Part shown: in pieces, positions 26,604-39,100 of the stretch
Layout: each line of letters starts with the position of its first letter
Position numbering within the stretch: position 1 is the first letter of the stretch
Assembly: GCA_024699855.1 (NCBI GenBank)
Contig: JAMPIQ010000002.1
Span: forward strand, 15,872,001 to 15,936,000
Direction of reading: 5' to 3'
DNA: 64,000 bases
Source of the DNA: Aphelenchoides besseyi
Taxonomy: Eukaryota > Nematoda > Chromadorea > Rhabditida > Aphelenchoididae
Notes under the pieces: generated by a model
The model's input: only the letters and a program-made list of their open reading frames with translations
Databases searched by the model: none
What the model was told of the DNA's origin: nothing
Position numbers and translations under genes: made by a program

Positions 26604-26879
26604 AACCCAAGTTTCAGTTGATAAGATCAAATGAGATCACTAATCAATGTTTTTGAGCCTAATTCATGACTAGAAGATCGAACTGTTTATAACGAGAGAC
26701 CGATTTCTATCAAAACAATCAGACCGACTGTTCACAAGTAAAATCGTCGACTTCTATAGCCTGATTCCAGCTGATTACGTTTGGCTGATATTCACAGGGT
26801 TTTGAGTTTAATAGTGTATATTGTTATTTCGTTTATCATAATCAATTTCTATGGTTGGTAAAGTTCATTTTTGAAGGTT

Positions 26880-27339
26880 TGGATTTTAGCCATTTTTAAT
26901 GTGTCTTTTGATTCCAATTCTGTTCTCGATCAACTTCAGGTCTCCAAATTCATAGAATTAGAATCTTCTAAGCTCCTTAACGAGTGTGCCAAATTAGAGC
27001 TCACCATCATCAATGGTAAGAGCTGCACAAACTTTTGCAATTTTGGACGATTTTCGACAGATGGTTTGGTTTTGAAGACCTCTCATTTCTCTCTCAGTTT
27101 TCCGGTGTCTACAAGTTCAGGCCTATTAAATAGCCAATTTATTGGGCTTTCTATTAATATAATATGAGCAATGCTTGTTGCCAGAATCTCCGAGATACAT
27201 CAATTTACGCGATGGACATGTCATAAAAGAGAATGGGGGGTGTTGTGTATTTTAGCTTGTTGGCCGATTGGACTCCGCTGATATTCACAGGGTTTGGAGT
27301 TCATGAGTGGTTGTTGTTGTCCTGTTAATTACAACTGTT
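26880..27339 (-). repeat. Dispersed repeat B, copy 1
   Basis: This stretch matches 55363-55800 in inverted orientation over about 430-460 bp with moderate divergence. Shared words include CCCTGTGAATATCAGCGGA, AAAATACACAACACCCCCCA and GCAAAAGTTTGTGCAGCTCT. Homology briefly resumes near 27482-27505 (CTTCTACAGTCACT), which suggests about 140 bp were inserted in this copy. A 98-codon plus-strand ORF inside it has no recognisable motif. The class is unknown. Confidence 0.7.
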
Positions 27340-27906
27340 CTGTCGTCGTAGGGTAACAGACGATATTTACTAGACGAACAAATATAAAAATCAAAAAAAC
27401 TACAACAACGAACAATAATAACAAGGACGCGAACGCCGCCTTGGCGTTCTATCACTACAGTGTTCGGGCTGGGACAACAACCTTCTACAGTCACTGGTTC
27501 TTGAACTACAGGCATTAAAATTTGGCCTCTTTCGGATGTTGAAGTCGGATAGTTGGTATTCTTCTTTGGTACTTTTATGTCAAGTGATACTAATATCTTT
27601 AAACTATTGAGTTTATGTTATTTACAACTATAGTAATCAGTTCTAAGCACTTTCGTAGTTCTATTTGTAGATAAATTATTCTGTTTGTTTGATGGTGTGC
27701 AGATGAACTCAACAGAAGTGTTGCAATAAGTTCATGACGTTGACGACTGCTTGCAGAGTCAATTGTTTGTTCGTAGAATCCAACGATAAACAATAGGCAC
27801 TTTCCAATACCGTAATCGCAAATTAGCGGAAGGCGGAGCTCATTTCTTTTGTTTCTCGAGCGATTCAGTTTCCGTTTTGAGGCCAAAGAAGTAGGTTGTT
27901 TATTTG

Positions 27907-28795
27907 ATGTCCGGTAATCAATTTTTGATTTCAGTGGTGCGATCTTCAACTCACACATCTCCAGAATCCACGTGTTCTTGGGAGAACCTGAATCCAATCG
28001 AACGAAAACGATGGCGACGTTTGAAAGCGAATCATCGAGAACGAACTCGAATGCACGATCTGAATCGAGCAATGGACACTTTACGTCAATATATTCCCGA
28101 TTCTGTTTCACATCAAAAGTTGTCCAAGATCGAAACCCTTCGACTTGCATGGTGAGTAACACTAAATCGGGGCTTATTTTCTATTCCATCGATTCGCTTA
28201 TTTTGGCCAATTTCCTTTCCGTCTCATTAGGTAACCTGCGCATACCGTTTATTTTGTTTTCCGTTGCATGAAATTCGAGAGTTCAAATCGGAGACCACTC
28301 GACCGATTTGAAGACTCAATTTTGCATGTGCTCTTGATCATTTTCGAGCAATGGACTTGTCAACCGCAAATCTTGTCGAGTGGAAGGCCACTCCACGATT
28401 GGCAAGTGCGCACTGAATTGCGACAAAGTTCAACAACTCAATAGAAAAATTAGAGGTCCTTATGACCTTGTAATCATTGCGCCTAATCCATGACAATAAA
28501 ATTATGTGAACGGCTATTCATTGTTAGCGTTTTCAGTAATTACATCGCCATTTTGGATCGAGTACTCAACACCGGCCACTCGCCCACGCCGTTGGAATAC
28601 GCTCAATGGCTGAGTGAGGGAATGAGTCAACCCACGGCCAATTTGATCGCCTCCAATTTCAACGTTCCTCCACGAGCTCTTCATGCAGCTAAACGAAGTC
28701 CACCCCAAAACTGCTACGAGCTTGTGAATACCATCGATTCTCGGGACTATTTTTCTGCTCAAACAAACCAATCAAACTCCCAATTTTTCACTTAG
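27907..28795 (+). CDS. cnd-1: NeuroD-family bHLH transcription factor, CND-1-like
   Basis: The exons are 27907..28151 and 28537..28795, encoding 167 residues. Exon 1 encodes the basic region and helix 1 ([20 protein letters not shown], then LRQYIP) and the loop to [11 protein letters not shown]. Exon 2 completes helix 2 and then reads [17 protein letters not shown]. That tail matches C. elegans CND-1, a nuclear proneural factor that drives neuronal specification by binding E-boxes as a heterodimer with a class I bHLH protein. The intron is 385 nt, long for this window. Helix 2 reads LRLACNYI where family members have LRLARNYI; the Cys codon is created across the splice junction. An ATG at 27907 gives a short N-terminus of about 30 residues. 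An upstream acceptor (TTTCAG at 27929-27934) leaves open that exon 1 is spliced from further upstream. AATAAA lies at 28873. Confidence 0.88.
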
Positions 28796-28885
28796 TCTCT
28801 TAACGCGATTTAAGTGCTCGATCTCACATTACACTCTTGATCCGAACTCTCATCGAGAACTTTCTTACTGGAAATAAACTAACTT

Positions 28886-29236
28886 TTAAACGAATACCAC
28901 GTAATATAATAACAAACAAGAGAATAAAATGAATTCCAAGCCACATCTAATCGCTTCGTTTGTCTCTCCATGACCAACGAGTTTGAAGCTCTCAATTTCG
29001 ATGGGTCCAGATCGACCACTTTGTTTGTTTCTTTCGTATCCCAATTCACATCGAAAATTGCTGACTGTGTTCACACACTACTTATATTCTGAAGACCAAA
29101 CTTAAAATGCAAATTGATTGAATAGACGTACCCTAGAGCATCGATTGCCAGCAGTGCATTCGCCCAAATCAACACGTTTCTCCATATCGAATCGAAGATT
29201 GTGTCCCGGCTGATCGCAATCACAACACACATTCAA
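28886..29236 (-). pseudogene. Calcium-binding EGF-like fragment (fibulin/fibrillin type), probably a remnant
   Basis: Two minus-strand segments, 29132..29236 and 28886..29077, join in phase over a 54-nt GT-AG intron. They read CDCDQPGHNLRFDMEKR, VDLGECTAG, then CVNTVSNFRCELGYERN. That is the layout of a calcium-binding EGF module (DxDEC...CxNTxGSFxCxCxxGY). Some cysteines expected in such modules are missing, no further modules follow, and an in-frame stop sits just upstream of the first segment. The tail after GYERN is unrelated and ends in a hydrophobic stretch. It lies between the QSOX and cnd-1 3' ends and is best read as a relic or a fragment of a larger gene. Confidence 0.5.
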
Positions 29237-29635
29237 TCATTGGCCACGATGTCAACTAATGTTCATGTTAAAGTGATAATTATTTCTCTGATTTCTAATT
29301 GAATTGTCAATAACCGTGTGGTTTAAGGTTTTTATTGAAATATAACCGGGTATTTCCTTTAAAGCATATAGACACGTTTTTCTATGGTTGCAAAGAAGAC
29401 GAGATTATGTTGTAAATCAGCGAACATAGTGATTATAAGTTCGAGTTTAAAGATCATGTCTTCTAGAAAGAACAACAAATATTTCGAGTTTTCTACAACA
29501 AAAACAAAACAGTTTGTTCAATCAAAAGTAACACAGAAACCCGTGATAATGCAACTAATAGCAGATCAGTTAATTACAGAAACTTGAAGTGATCACTAAC
29601 ACTAAGGACACTATTCTTATGATTAAAACTTTGAA

Positions 29636-31930
29636 TCAATGATTGTGCACCCAATGATACGGTCGTATGTTCGCGTAATAGCGAAGAAGAAAGTTTCGCA
29701 CTTTTCGTCGACTAAACTGCCCACCGGAATGACAAGTTGGACAAAGGAAGAAGGGCGGGAATTGGTATTTCAAGAATTGGGGATCTTCTGTCACATCGCC
29801 ATGAAGTCGATTGTTGACGATGTTATGTGCTCGCCAAAGATACATGAACATATCATGAGGATGTCGAACCTTCAATCGTTTACTATCAATAGCAATCGAA
29901 TAGAAACAACTTACTCGTTGAGCGGTCATCGGAAATTTCTCGGTGGTCATTCTCATGAAGTGTCCTTTACAATCTTGACATCCAAAAAATGAATTCACCC
30001 ATCCCTGAATCGCTTTCAACGGTTGCAATGGATTCACTTTCTTGTCTACAAATTGAACTAACTAAAAGTACTGGAAGAGCAACGAACTGTTTTCGGGACT
30101 TTTCATTGTGTTCATGTACGTGTGAATAGTGAGCGTGTGAAACGTAGTCCACAAACCGCATGTGTAGCCACGATATTGCGGACTACTGCCTTTGCAATGT
30201 TGCCAATCGGCATCCACGGGAAACGGATTGTTGTACGTTCGCTAAATAGAAAAGTAAAAGACGATGTGACAACTTCTTTTTATCGATATACCTCCATTGC
30301 TTCAAATGTCGTTTTCCATTCTTTTATGGCAATAATTCGTGGTTTCGTATCTAATTCTCGACGCATTTGTGCGAACATTGCTTTTGCATTTTCACTTCGA
30401 CGCATGGTCTAAAGTACTCGTTGATTGAAAGCAACCTAACTATCGCACTCACCGAGATTGTGGATTGTTTGGCTGATCGGCGTTGAACATCGTTGGCAAG
30501 AGAAACTGTTGGGAAATGCTACAAACATAAACACTTTTAATACTCTCACACATAATTGATTCTCACGTCAGCAAGAAGAGAAACAAAGTTGTAGAGATTG
30601 GTGAAATTAGCGCCTTCAACGTACTCATTGCTTCTAATCACTTCATCCAATAATGCAGAGCGCATAGCTTTTAACATGTCTGTTTCCGAAACAAAATACA
30701 TTGGGACACATCGATCGGGCTGTTTCTCGCAGTTGATTGTTCTTCGCGTTGACAAGGTGGTTGGAGTTAACGGAATTGATGGGCGAGTGATGCGTTGACC
30801 GGAATGAATTTGATTGAGAACTTCTTGCATTGTATTTGGACCATAACTAAATCAAACTGTTTAGTTGAAGAACGCACAAAGATACTCACGCTGACATGTA
30901 CAATGCTTGTTGATCGCCGCGTTGAAACACGGCAACGTAAGGAAACGTTTGAATCGAAAGCATTGCACTTAGCGGAGAATTTGCAGGTACTCGACGAACA
31001 CCAACGAAAGATCGAAATTGCCACATATTCAAAATGATTTGCGATGCAACATTGTCGTATTGTTCAAAAACGATAGCCATGTATTGCGCGTCAGGTGGTA
31101 TGCCTTGCCATAGGTCTTCGAATCTTGTTTGTCTGAATGTGAAAACTTAAATGAGTTATGAACATAAATAACTTACGTATTTACATCAATGTAATGAAGA
31201 TTCGGCCAATCCAAGTAGCGTAGATGGTTGTACTCGTTGACGATCTTAGTGGACAGTTGATCTCTCAAGTTGATGGCTGAATGAGTTGGCTCAAGAAGTT
31301 GCCCGTCAGAATAAGCGGTTGATAAACGTGGAAAATACTGAAAAATGTCAGCCATCGTATTCTATATCTCGAAAGCATACCTTAAGCATTGGAAAATAGA
31401 CAACACCGTTGTTACGACATATTGCGGAGTTGAAACTATCGGCACAATTGATTGCTGCCACCTTGCTGATCTCATTCCAACCATTTACGAGTGCAGCAAA
31501 CTCACGATAGTACGGCGAAAAACTGCGACAATGACCGCACTGTAATAGACGTTTGAAATTACTGTAGTACGTATCAAATGTATATTTTAAGAGTGATAAA
31601 CTTGAGTAGTGAATAAAATGGATCAAATTGCTTAATTTACACTTGCCTAGTATTATTGAATACTTACCCAGTCAGCGTAAAATTCGACTACGAACGAGTT
31701 TGTTTTTGTCTGATCGAAGATTGTATCATCGAAAGTTACCTACAATGCAAAAGTATTAAAACAAATGATAATCAAAACGCGTTCACTTGATCCAAGTGCA
31801 TGATTGGTTCGGCACCTGGTGTATAGAGAAGCGGACTGGCGCCTTGTGGATGGTAGGTCATTGAAGACCGAAGGCATTCGCCGATTCCAACCAACAAACA
31901 TAACCATGCCAACAACCAGTGCTTAACCAT
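29636..31930 (-). CDS. Quiescin sulfhydryl oxidase (QSOX), complete
   Basis: Eleven exons (complement): 31787..31930, 31668..31739, 31381..31539, 31177..31337, 30890..31132, 30567..30846, 30453..30518, 30292..30408, 30088..30241, 29915..30045 and 29636..29869, giving 586 residues. QSOX introduces disulfides into secretory proteins and passes electrons to oxygen, making H2O2. Residues 1-19 form a signal peptide. A thioredoxin domain follows with WCGHC at about residues 72-76. The Erv/ALR FAD domain includes YTCGLWTTFHTL, FFGCQDCKGHF with the CxxC active site, WRAHNIVNNRLHG and the distal CPTC. No transmembrane helix follows, so the enzyme is likely secreted. The exon 9/10 junction has two in-frame donors 12 nt apart (30088 or 30100); everything else is unambiguous in phase. 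A minus-strand AATAAA is at 29331-29336. Confidence 0.93.
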
Positions 31931-34627
31931 ACGTCTACGCGTGTAAACACAACAATCACTGAAATAAAAGCGATATCAAAATGAAAGTTGTAAGTACACG
32001 GTATTATTGTTAATACTATAAGATGCATTCTGAACGAACGTGCATTGATCAATGAGGATCAGTGGGATCGAAGGTATCAATTATTTATATGGGGTAGCGT
32101 CTTGTCATGAGCATATGAACGTCTAGTGACCTTTTAATTTATGATGGCCAACTTGAATTCGTCATAGTTTACCAAAAGATGTGCGTCAGAAGTTAATGTC
32201 ACAACCGCGTTCAAATGTGATTCTCAACAATAGATCGCAAAAAAACGGCGAGAAATCGAATAAAAAATGGGCCGGAAGCGACATATGGAATCTGGCGGCG
32301 TATCAGCTGATCGCGAACACGAATCAATGTCCAACATTTGTTTGTGACACTCATGAATCACAACTTCGGAACAACTCGTTTACAAGAGAAATGAACAGAC
32401 GTTGGATCAAATTGAAAGTTCTCGAACAAAAAGTCATAGTAGTGATGTCATTTCGAGAATCACGGAAACATTAAAGAACACACCTTTTTGAACTTTGAGT
32501 ACTCAAAATGAACTTCTTTTATACGCATCAGTAACTATTTTGGGTGCACCTAAACCTCACGCGAGAATCCAATTAAACGCGTAATACCGGAAATTAGAAC
32601 GTAATATGCGCTTACATGAATAGCTATTTATAAAAATTAATCCGTCAGCAAACAAACAGCTCTCTCCAATCGCATCCCTACTGTTTTTTAGTCGTCCGAA
32701 AGGCGGTCCGTGAATTCCACTCAAAAAGCACCGATCCAAAGACAAATAACTACTCGGGAGGGTGCTGGTGTTCCACGCAAATCATATTCGAGCCCAAAAA
32801 CAGCTTCACCGGACAACGAAGAAGCATAATGACGAGCCGATTTAAGTAGGAAAATTGGTTCGAATGAGAAGTTGAACGTCAACCTTCGACCTTTGGGGTT
32901 CGCAAATCAATTCGTAGATCATCGAGAGTTCGCTTCTTCAGAGCGACTATGAACATGTCTACTTAACCAAACCATCAAACAATAAAACTGCTGATGTTCA
33001 CAGTCAAAGGTAAACAATCGAAAGTTGTCTACGTGGTTTCTCATTTACAGCTCAGTTATCAGGTTAATCGAACAAAAAGCGAGAGAACTGGTCGATCAAT
33101 TGACGTTAAACATTTCAACTTAAACGAGGTTCGAAACAACAACCTCGAGAATTGGAATCCATCGTGTATATTTGGATCATTTCGCGCCGCCTTCCGCAAC
33201 AAAAAAAAACGATTGTCGCCCCCGAGGCGCCTCATTTCTCGACCGAGACCCGACAAAAGACGAGGGCGCGTGAGCTTATTGTTCGAATTAAATGAAGGTT
33301 CACGACCCATCAAAATTTGTTTCAACTCAAGGCCACGATCTTCGCGAACTTCTCCTTCCGAATTACACGCCAATGATTTGTGATCATTCAGGAAACCAAC
33401 AAAGAAAACCGTAGACAAAAACGTGCGATTCGAAATCTGGAACAAATCTCAGCAATTGGTTGGCATTTGCGGATGAACACGAACAAGGTATTAGAGGGGC
33501 CTCCGACAACAACTTCTTTTTGGATTCCAATACGCTTAGCTTTGCTTTTGAATCGATACTTAAAACCCGTCGACGTTTTATGCGAATTTAAGTTGACCGC
33601 GATTCTCGCCACTTGATTACCGCATTTCTCGTCATTTGAGTTCCCGTTTCATTGTTTTCGTTTGGCAGCGATCTGTGATCGACTTCTATGCACATTTCAA
33701 CTTTCGCGCACGCGGAATCAGAAGCAACGAAGCGCGTTAGAGCATTCCAAAATATTTTGGGCGGGACGACGACGTTCCGTCGCTTGTGGATCAATCGGAG
33801 CTACGTGTTGTTGTACGCAAAACATGCGCATTAACAATTAAAGCTCGAACAACAATAAAAAATTGCGCTTTAGATCAACAAAACTTTCTTGGAATGCAAT
33901 TAGCCTCGAAGCTACAGTTTTGATCCATATGATGATCGACTTCGAATAACTGTTGTAATTTTATCACCCTTGAGAACAAAGCCGCCGTAGAAGTACTTTA
34001 AAACTCTTTGAACAACAACCATCTTAAACAACAAAGTACCGTTTAATGGAGAAAATTGAAACGAAATTTCGATTTCAAAGTCCGACGCACATGTGCAAAT
34101 TCGAAAACAATTTCCGGACGAAAACTAATTGAGGTCAACAACTTTCGAAGGCATTTGGTCCGGAAATACTCGTCGAAACGATGCGAACGTTTCGAAAATA
34201 AACGAACGTGATCATTGCACCCCGCAGCTTTCAATCACTTGCAACCTGAGATCAAAACAAACCCACTAATCGAGCAGCTGTTTTCCTTATTCCGACCAGT
34301 TCATTCGTGTTTCATGTCAACTGACGTTCGGAAGGATTCAATCAAAAGTTGAGAACGTGGAATTCGAAACCTCCGAGTACCGTACGTGCAGACACTTGCA
34401 AATTCTAAATCATCCTTTGTTCTTCTATTCGACAAATCAACATCCGAAATGTCGTACAACTCAAAATCTATCGCTTTTAATCTCCATGATCACAACACAA
34501 AGTCCACCATTTTAAATTACACAAACTTTATTGCGAACATACTGTTGAGTGGTGCACATACAAAACAAAATGAGATTTTTAATCACGACAATGAAAAAAT
34601 TGAAATCGAATTCGATTATACGGTCAT
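31931..34627. other. Intergenic, no gene recognised
   Basis: The upstream region of QSOX and the 3' side of the SNF5 gene. ORFs at 32181-32474 (+) and around 33.0-33.45 kb (both strands) show no known motif and no splice context. The SNF5 poly(A) signal lies at 34527-34532 on the minus strand. Confidence 0.4.
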
Positions 34628-35877
34628 TTAAACAGCATAGGGATTGGAGTTTACCAAACGACGCATTCGGCGTGTGTTGCGATCTTGATCGCGCATTTTC
34701 TTTTCGATTTCCGCATCGGTAAGTGTCTCTAGAAATGGTCCCCAAATGTCGGCATCAGCTTGACTGCGGTATGGATTGTCGGAGATCGGTTGAAGAGGTG
34801 CCTCACTAAACGCATAGGTCTTCTTGTTCCAAGCAATTTGACCTAAATTTTCAAGTCAACAATAAGAATATTCGATAGGAAACGTACCACGTATCGAGTA
34901 TGCAACTGCAGCGGCAAACTCGCCGCCCAAACCCAAATCTGAACATAACCGTAGAGCAACATCTTCGGGACTGTTCGATTCGTCCGAAATGTCCCATTCG
35001 AATTGATCAACCAACGACTGATTTCCAACGTGAATGTTCAATTTGATTATTATTCGTTGATCAGTTGCTGTTTGTAGAATTGGAAGTTCCGATTGAATTT
35101 CCAACTGTTGAATAATCGACTGTGAAATTGCCGCAGCAAACGAGTGCTTGGGCAGCTCCAAATCGTCGCACATTGCGTCGGCTACCATCTCCGGTGTGAT
35201 GAGCTTCTCGTTTTTGTTGTAACAAAAAGTATCCCTCAACTAAAAAGATAAACAAACTAAACACAAGTAAAATGATTAAGTTACCTTGATGTTTTCAAGT
35301 TCCATGTCCAGTCGAATTGGCACCAATTCCACCGGTAACTCCGCATTTTCTAACGCCATTCGATAAGCACTGTCATCATCGGCTGGACACGCGAAATAAC
35401 GATTCGTGAAACGTCCACGACCATGAGCTAAAGGCGTAGCACATGGAACTGATTCAATATGATGAGCACCGCTGACCACTTGTTGAGAAGCCCAAACACC
35501 ACTTTGCTTGATCTGATGATTTCCTCGTGATTGATCTATAAACCTTGTTCCTACACAACAACAACAAAAAAATTACCTGAAGAAGGCGGTTGAGCTCCGC
35601 TACGAAATTTATCTTCTTGTCCTTCGAATAGCTCATCAACTTCATGGGCTTTCAGAAGCATAACCGTCGAATGAGTGTAGGCATTGGAGACGCCCAGCTC
35701 CTGAATTTGTTTCTTCTCGCCTTGAGTTGCCGGACGTTTGAAGAGTTGGGGGAATCGTTTGTACAAGTGACCACGTCCATACTTTAAATATTGTCCAACT
35801 TCAGCACCAATGTAGTAGCGATTTCCGTCTTCTAACGAGAACGACTGGGGCTTCTGACCGTAAGTTTTAGAAGTCAT
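34628..35877 (-). CDS. snfc-5: SNF5/SMARCB1, core subunit of SWI/SNF (BAF) chromatin remodeller
   Basis: Four exons (complement), 35577..35877, 35285..35535, 34888..35239 and 34628..34842, encode 372 residues with consistent phases and 41-48-nt introns. The N-terminal winged-helix region reads [17 protein letters not shown] with [11 protein letters not shown]. Repeat 1 has [10 protein letters not shown] and [20 protein letters not shown]. Repeat 2 has [20 protein letters not shown] and [11 protein letters not shown] with AYSIRG. The C-terminal basic helix reads [13 protein letters not shown], the element that contacts the nucleosome acidic patch in this family. Length matches human SMARCB1 (about 385). 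The gene is divergent from the SPT5 gene with about 264 bp between start codons. The symbol follows the C. elegans name and assumes orthology. Confidence 0.95.
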
Positions 35878-36141
35878 TTTAATGTGGATACTAATCGACA
35901 AAGTAGCGTCAGTGTGCAAGCAATAAGCGTCAAAGACTTGGCATAACGTAAAAAACATTCATAATGGAATCCAACTCGGAGGTTTTGGCAAAGTGAACAG
36001 AAATCAATGATTTTGAATTCGTAGCGTCAAGCCTTGGCAGCGTCTTATAACTTGGCGTGGTTTTTATCAAGTGGTTGCTTCCTTACAAAGTGGTTGCTTA
36101 TCAGGTAGCTGCTTTTTTTCTCTTTCTTATTCACCCAGAAG
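35878..36141. promoter_or_regulatory. Short intergenic region between divergent SNF5 and SPT5 start codons
   Basis: Only 264 bp separate the two ATGs, so both promoters and 5' UTRs must lie here. I see no clear TATA box or binding site. Shared use by both genes is inferred from the geometry alone. Confidence 0.45.
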
Positions 36142-39100
36142 ATGTCGTCTAGTGAAGATGAGAGTTTGGGAGATGCACGAGAAGTAAGTCATAAAGTTGG
36201 CGTATTCTTATTTACTAGTTATTTTAGATCGATGAAGACGAATCGTCGAATCCACCGACCGCATCGGATGCTGAAATGCCTCAGTCAGGTGCACGAAAAC
36301 GCCGTCAATTGAACAGCGACGATGAGGAGGACGAAAAGCCGATCGCGCAGAAAAAATCGAAGTCCAAGAAATTGCGACAATTTTCGGACGACGAAAAATC
36401 CGAAAGTGAGGAAGAAGAATCTTCGGAAGCCGAAGAGGAACCGGCTCGTAAACGTCGAGTTCCAAGCAAGCGAGTAATTTCATCTTGTAGTTTTCTTATT
36501 ATTGGGTTTAGCGTCGTACAGTCCACGATTTCATCCAAGATGACGTCGAAGTGGACGATGATGAAGAGGACGAAGAGTCCGACTACGTCGACGATGATAT
36601 AATGATCAATCCGGCGGAACGTCGTGAAGCCGAACGAGCAATGCGCGAACAGGAACAAAGGAAGGAACGACCGTCATATCGCGACAAATTAGCGTATGCT
36701 TTTATTTTTGCTTTGTTTTTATTCAAGAGTTTAGACGGATGGACGAAGAACAGATGGGCATCTATTTTGAAGCTCGACACGCCCAAGAGAGTTACGCAAA
36801 TCGTTCGATCAACGACGAAATGTTAGACTCTATTTCGCAGAATTCCCTTCTGCCCACAACCAAAGATCCAAATTTGTGGATTGTCAAAGTTCGAATGGGC
36901 GAAGAAAAGGCAACAACACTCCAATTGTTGCGTAAATGTATTGCCTTCTCTAACATGGACGATGTGAGTTGAAATACTTTGAGACGCATAATTGAATGGT
37001 AAATTTCAGCCAACATTCGTTACATCGATCATTTGTAAGGAAAACCTCAAAGGAATCTTGTATGTTGAGGCACGCAAGAAGGCTCACGTAGCGCGATTGA
37101 TCGAAGGCATTGCATCGATTAATCCATTCGACATTAAAATGGTTCCACTTGGAGAAATGGTTGACACGTTGAAAGTCGTCAAGAACGTTCCCAAACTCAA
37201 GGTCGGGGATTATGTTCGTTTGAAACGAACGATGTACAAAGGCGACTTGGCACAAGTGGATTGGATTGAGGTTGCCCGCAATCAAGTCCATTTACGTTTG
37301 TTGCCACGAATTGACTACAAGAAAAAGCGTGGATTCCTTAAAGACGTGAGTTCTTTTCATATCCGTGTGATCGAACTAAAAGTTTTAGTCTCAAAACGAT
37401 GACGATGAGTATGGAGACGAAGAGCTTTCGACATTCAAAAAGGCGATCAATCGGAAGTCCGCAAAAGTTCGACCACCTCCAGCGCCATTTGATGCCGACA
37501 GAATTCGTGAATTGGGGGCCGAAACTAGGAATGATGGCGAGTTTTTGATGTGCGAAGGAAATCGTTATAAAGATGGATTGTTGTATAAGAGTTTCCCGTT
37601 GACTGCTGTGGTATGTAGCTATTAATAGAAGATAGAGATTATGTTTTTAGAACGATGAGAACATTCGACCGGAACTTGAAGAGTTAAAACATTTTCAAGA
37701 TACTCCGACCACTGATCCAGATTTTTTGAAAGAATGTGAGTGAATATTAAGGAACATTAGTCAATGGATATTCTTTTTAGTGTCACGAACAAGAATCAGA
37801 GAAGATCTCAACGTTTTTGTTGTTGGCGACGTGGTTGAAGTTGCGGAGGGCGAGTTGACGAATTTGCGTGGTACCGTTCAATCAATCGAAAAAGACGGAA
37901 TTGTGATTCTGCCCGATCACGAAGAGCTCAAGGTTTGTAACTGGTAGAATTCATTGTTTAACTGATTAGTTTAGAAGCCGTTGAAATTTAATCCTGGTGA
38001 ACTGCGCAAATTTTTCAAAGCCGGTGATCACGTTCGCATAACTGGTGGACGATACGAGAACATGACCGGTAGTGTGGTTAGTGTTGATGAGCGAGAAATT
38101 GTGATTATTTCGGATTTAAATTTGGACCACGTATGTTACTCTAATTTTGTTATTGACTGTTGACTTTGTTGCAGATGAAAGTTCGTCCTTACAATGTTCG
38201 TTTGGATGCTCAAGTTTCGACTGGCGTAGATCAACTGGGCCAATTTCAATTCCATGATCTTGTTACGTTGGGCAATGATACTGTTGGAGTGATCATTCGA
38301 CTTGAACGAGAGTACGTGGAGGTGCTGAATGCACAGGGAAATGTTGTGCGTGCAAAAGCGCTAAGTATCCAACCACGACAAGTAAAGTTCGCAAAAGCTT
38401 TCGATTCGTTGGGCAACACTATTCAAGCTGGTGATCGTGTTAAAGTCTCTGATAATTTTACAGTAAGTAATCAGTTTATTAAATTTTACGAACTTTTTTA
38501 GCGTGCATTTCGAGATGGCGACGATGAGCGAATTGGCGAAATCAAATACATTTTTCGAAGTTCGGTGTTCGCTTACTCACGAAAGTACACACAGAATTCG
38601 GGTATCTTCGTTTGCAGAAGCAAAATGGTCACTTTGCTCGGCGCCAACAATGCACCGGCAGTCACCGAAGCCACGAATGGTGAGTATTTTAAAGAAGTTA
38701 TGATTATAAATCCCCAAAGTTTAGCTTCATTTCTCGACGGTTTGAAGAGTCCTCGACATTCTTTAAGTGGCGGCGGTGCCGTGAATCCGGGAGCCACGCC
38801 GTCCGTTCATTCTTCCGCGTTCTCACAAAACGGCAGGTCCGGAGGTTTTGGAGGCGGTCGAGGTGGTGCAAATGCAGGAGCTCCGCGTCGTGATACTTCA
38901 ATCATTGGCAAAACAGTTCGAATCAAACAGGGGCCCATGAAAGGTTAGAAACAAACTTTTTATCTCTGCTAATCTCACTCGTTTAAGGATATTTGGGAAT
39001 GGCGAAAGACGCAGATGATACGACAGTTCGAGTGGAGCTTCACGCCCAACCAAAAGTTAGAACAATTTTAATGACTTCATCGAATCATTGTCTGTAGACA

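Noticed and set aside
27599..28162. 187-codon minus-strand ORF opposite cnd-1 exon 1
   Set aside because: It is antisense to the bHLH coding exon, contains no recognisable domain and has no splice context of its own.
36305..36658. 117-codon ORF opposite SPT5 exons 2-3
   Set aside because: It mirrors the acidic Glu/Asp/Ser-rich coding region and gives low-complexity Ser/Phe runs.
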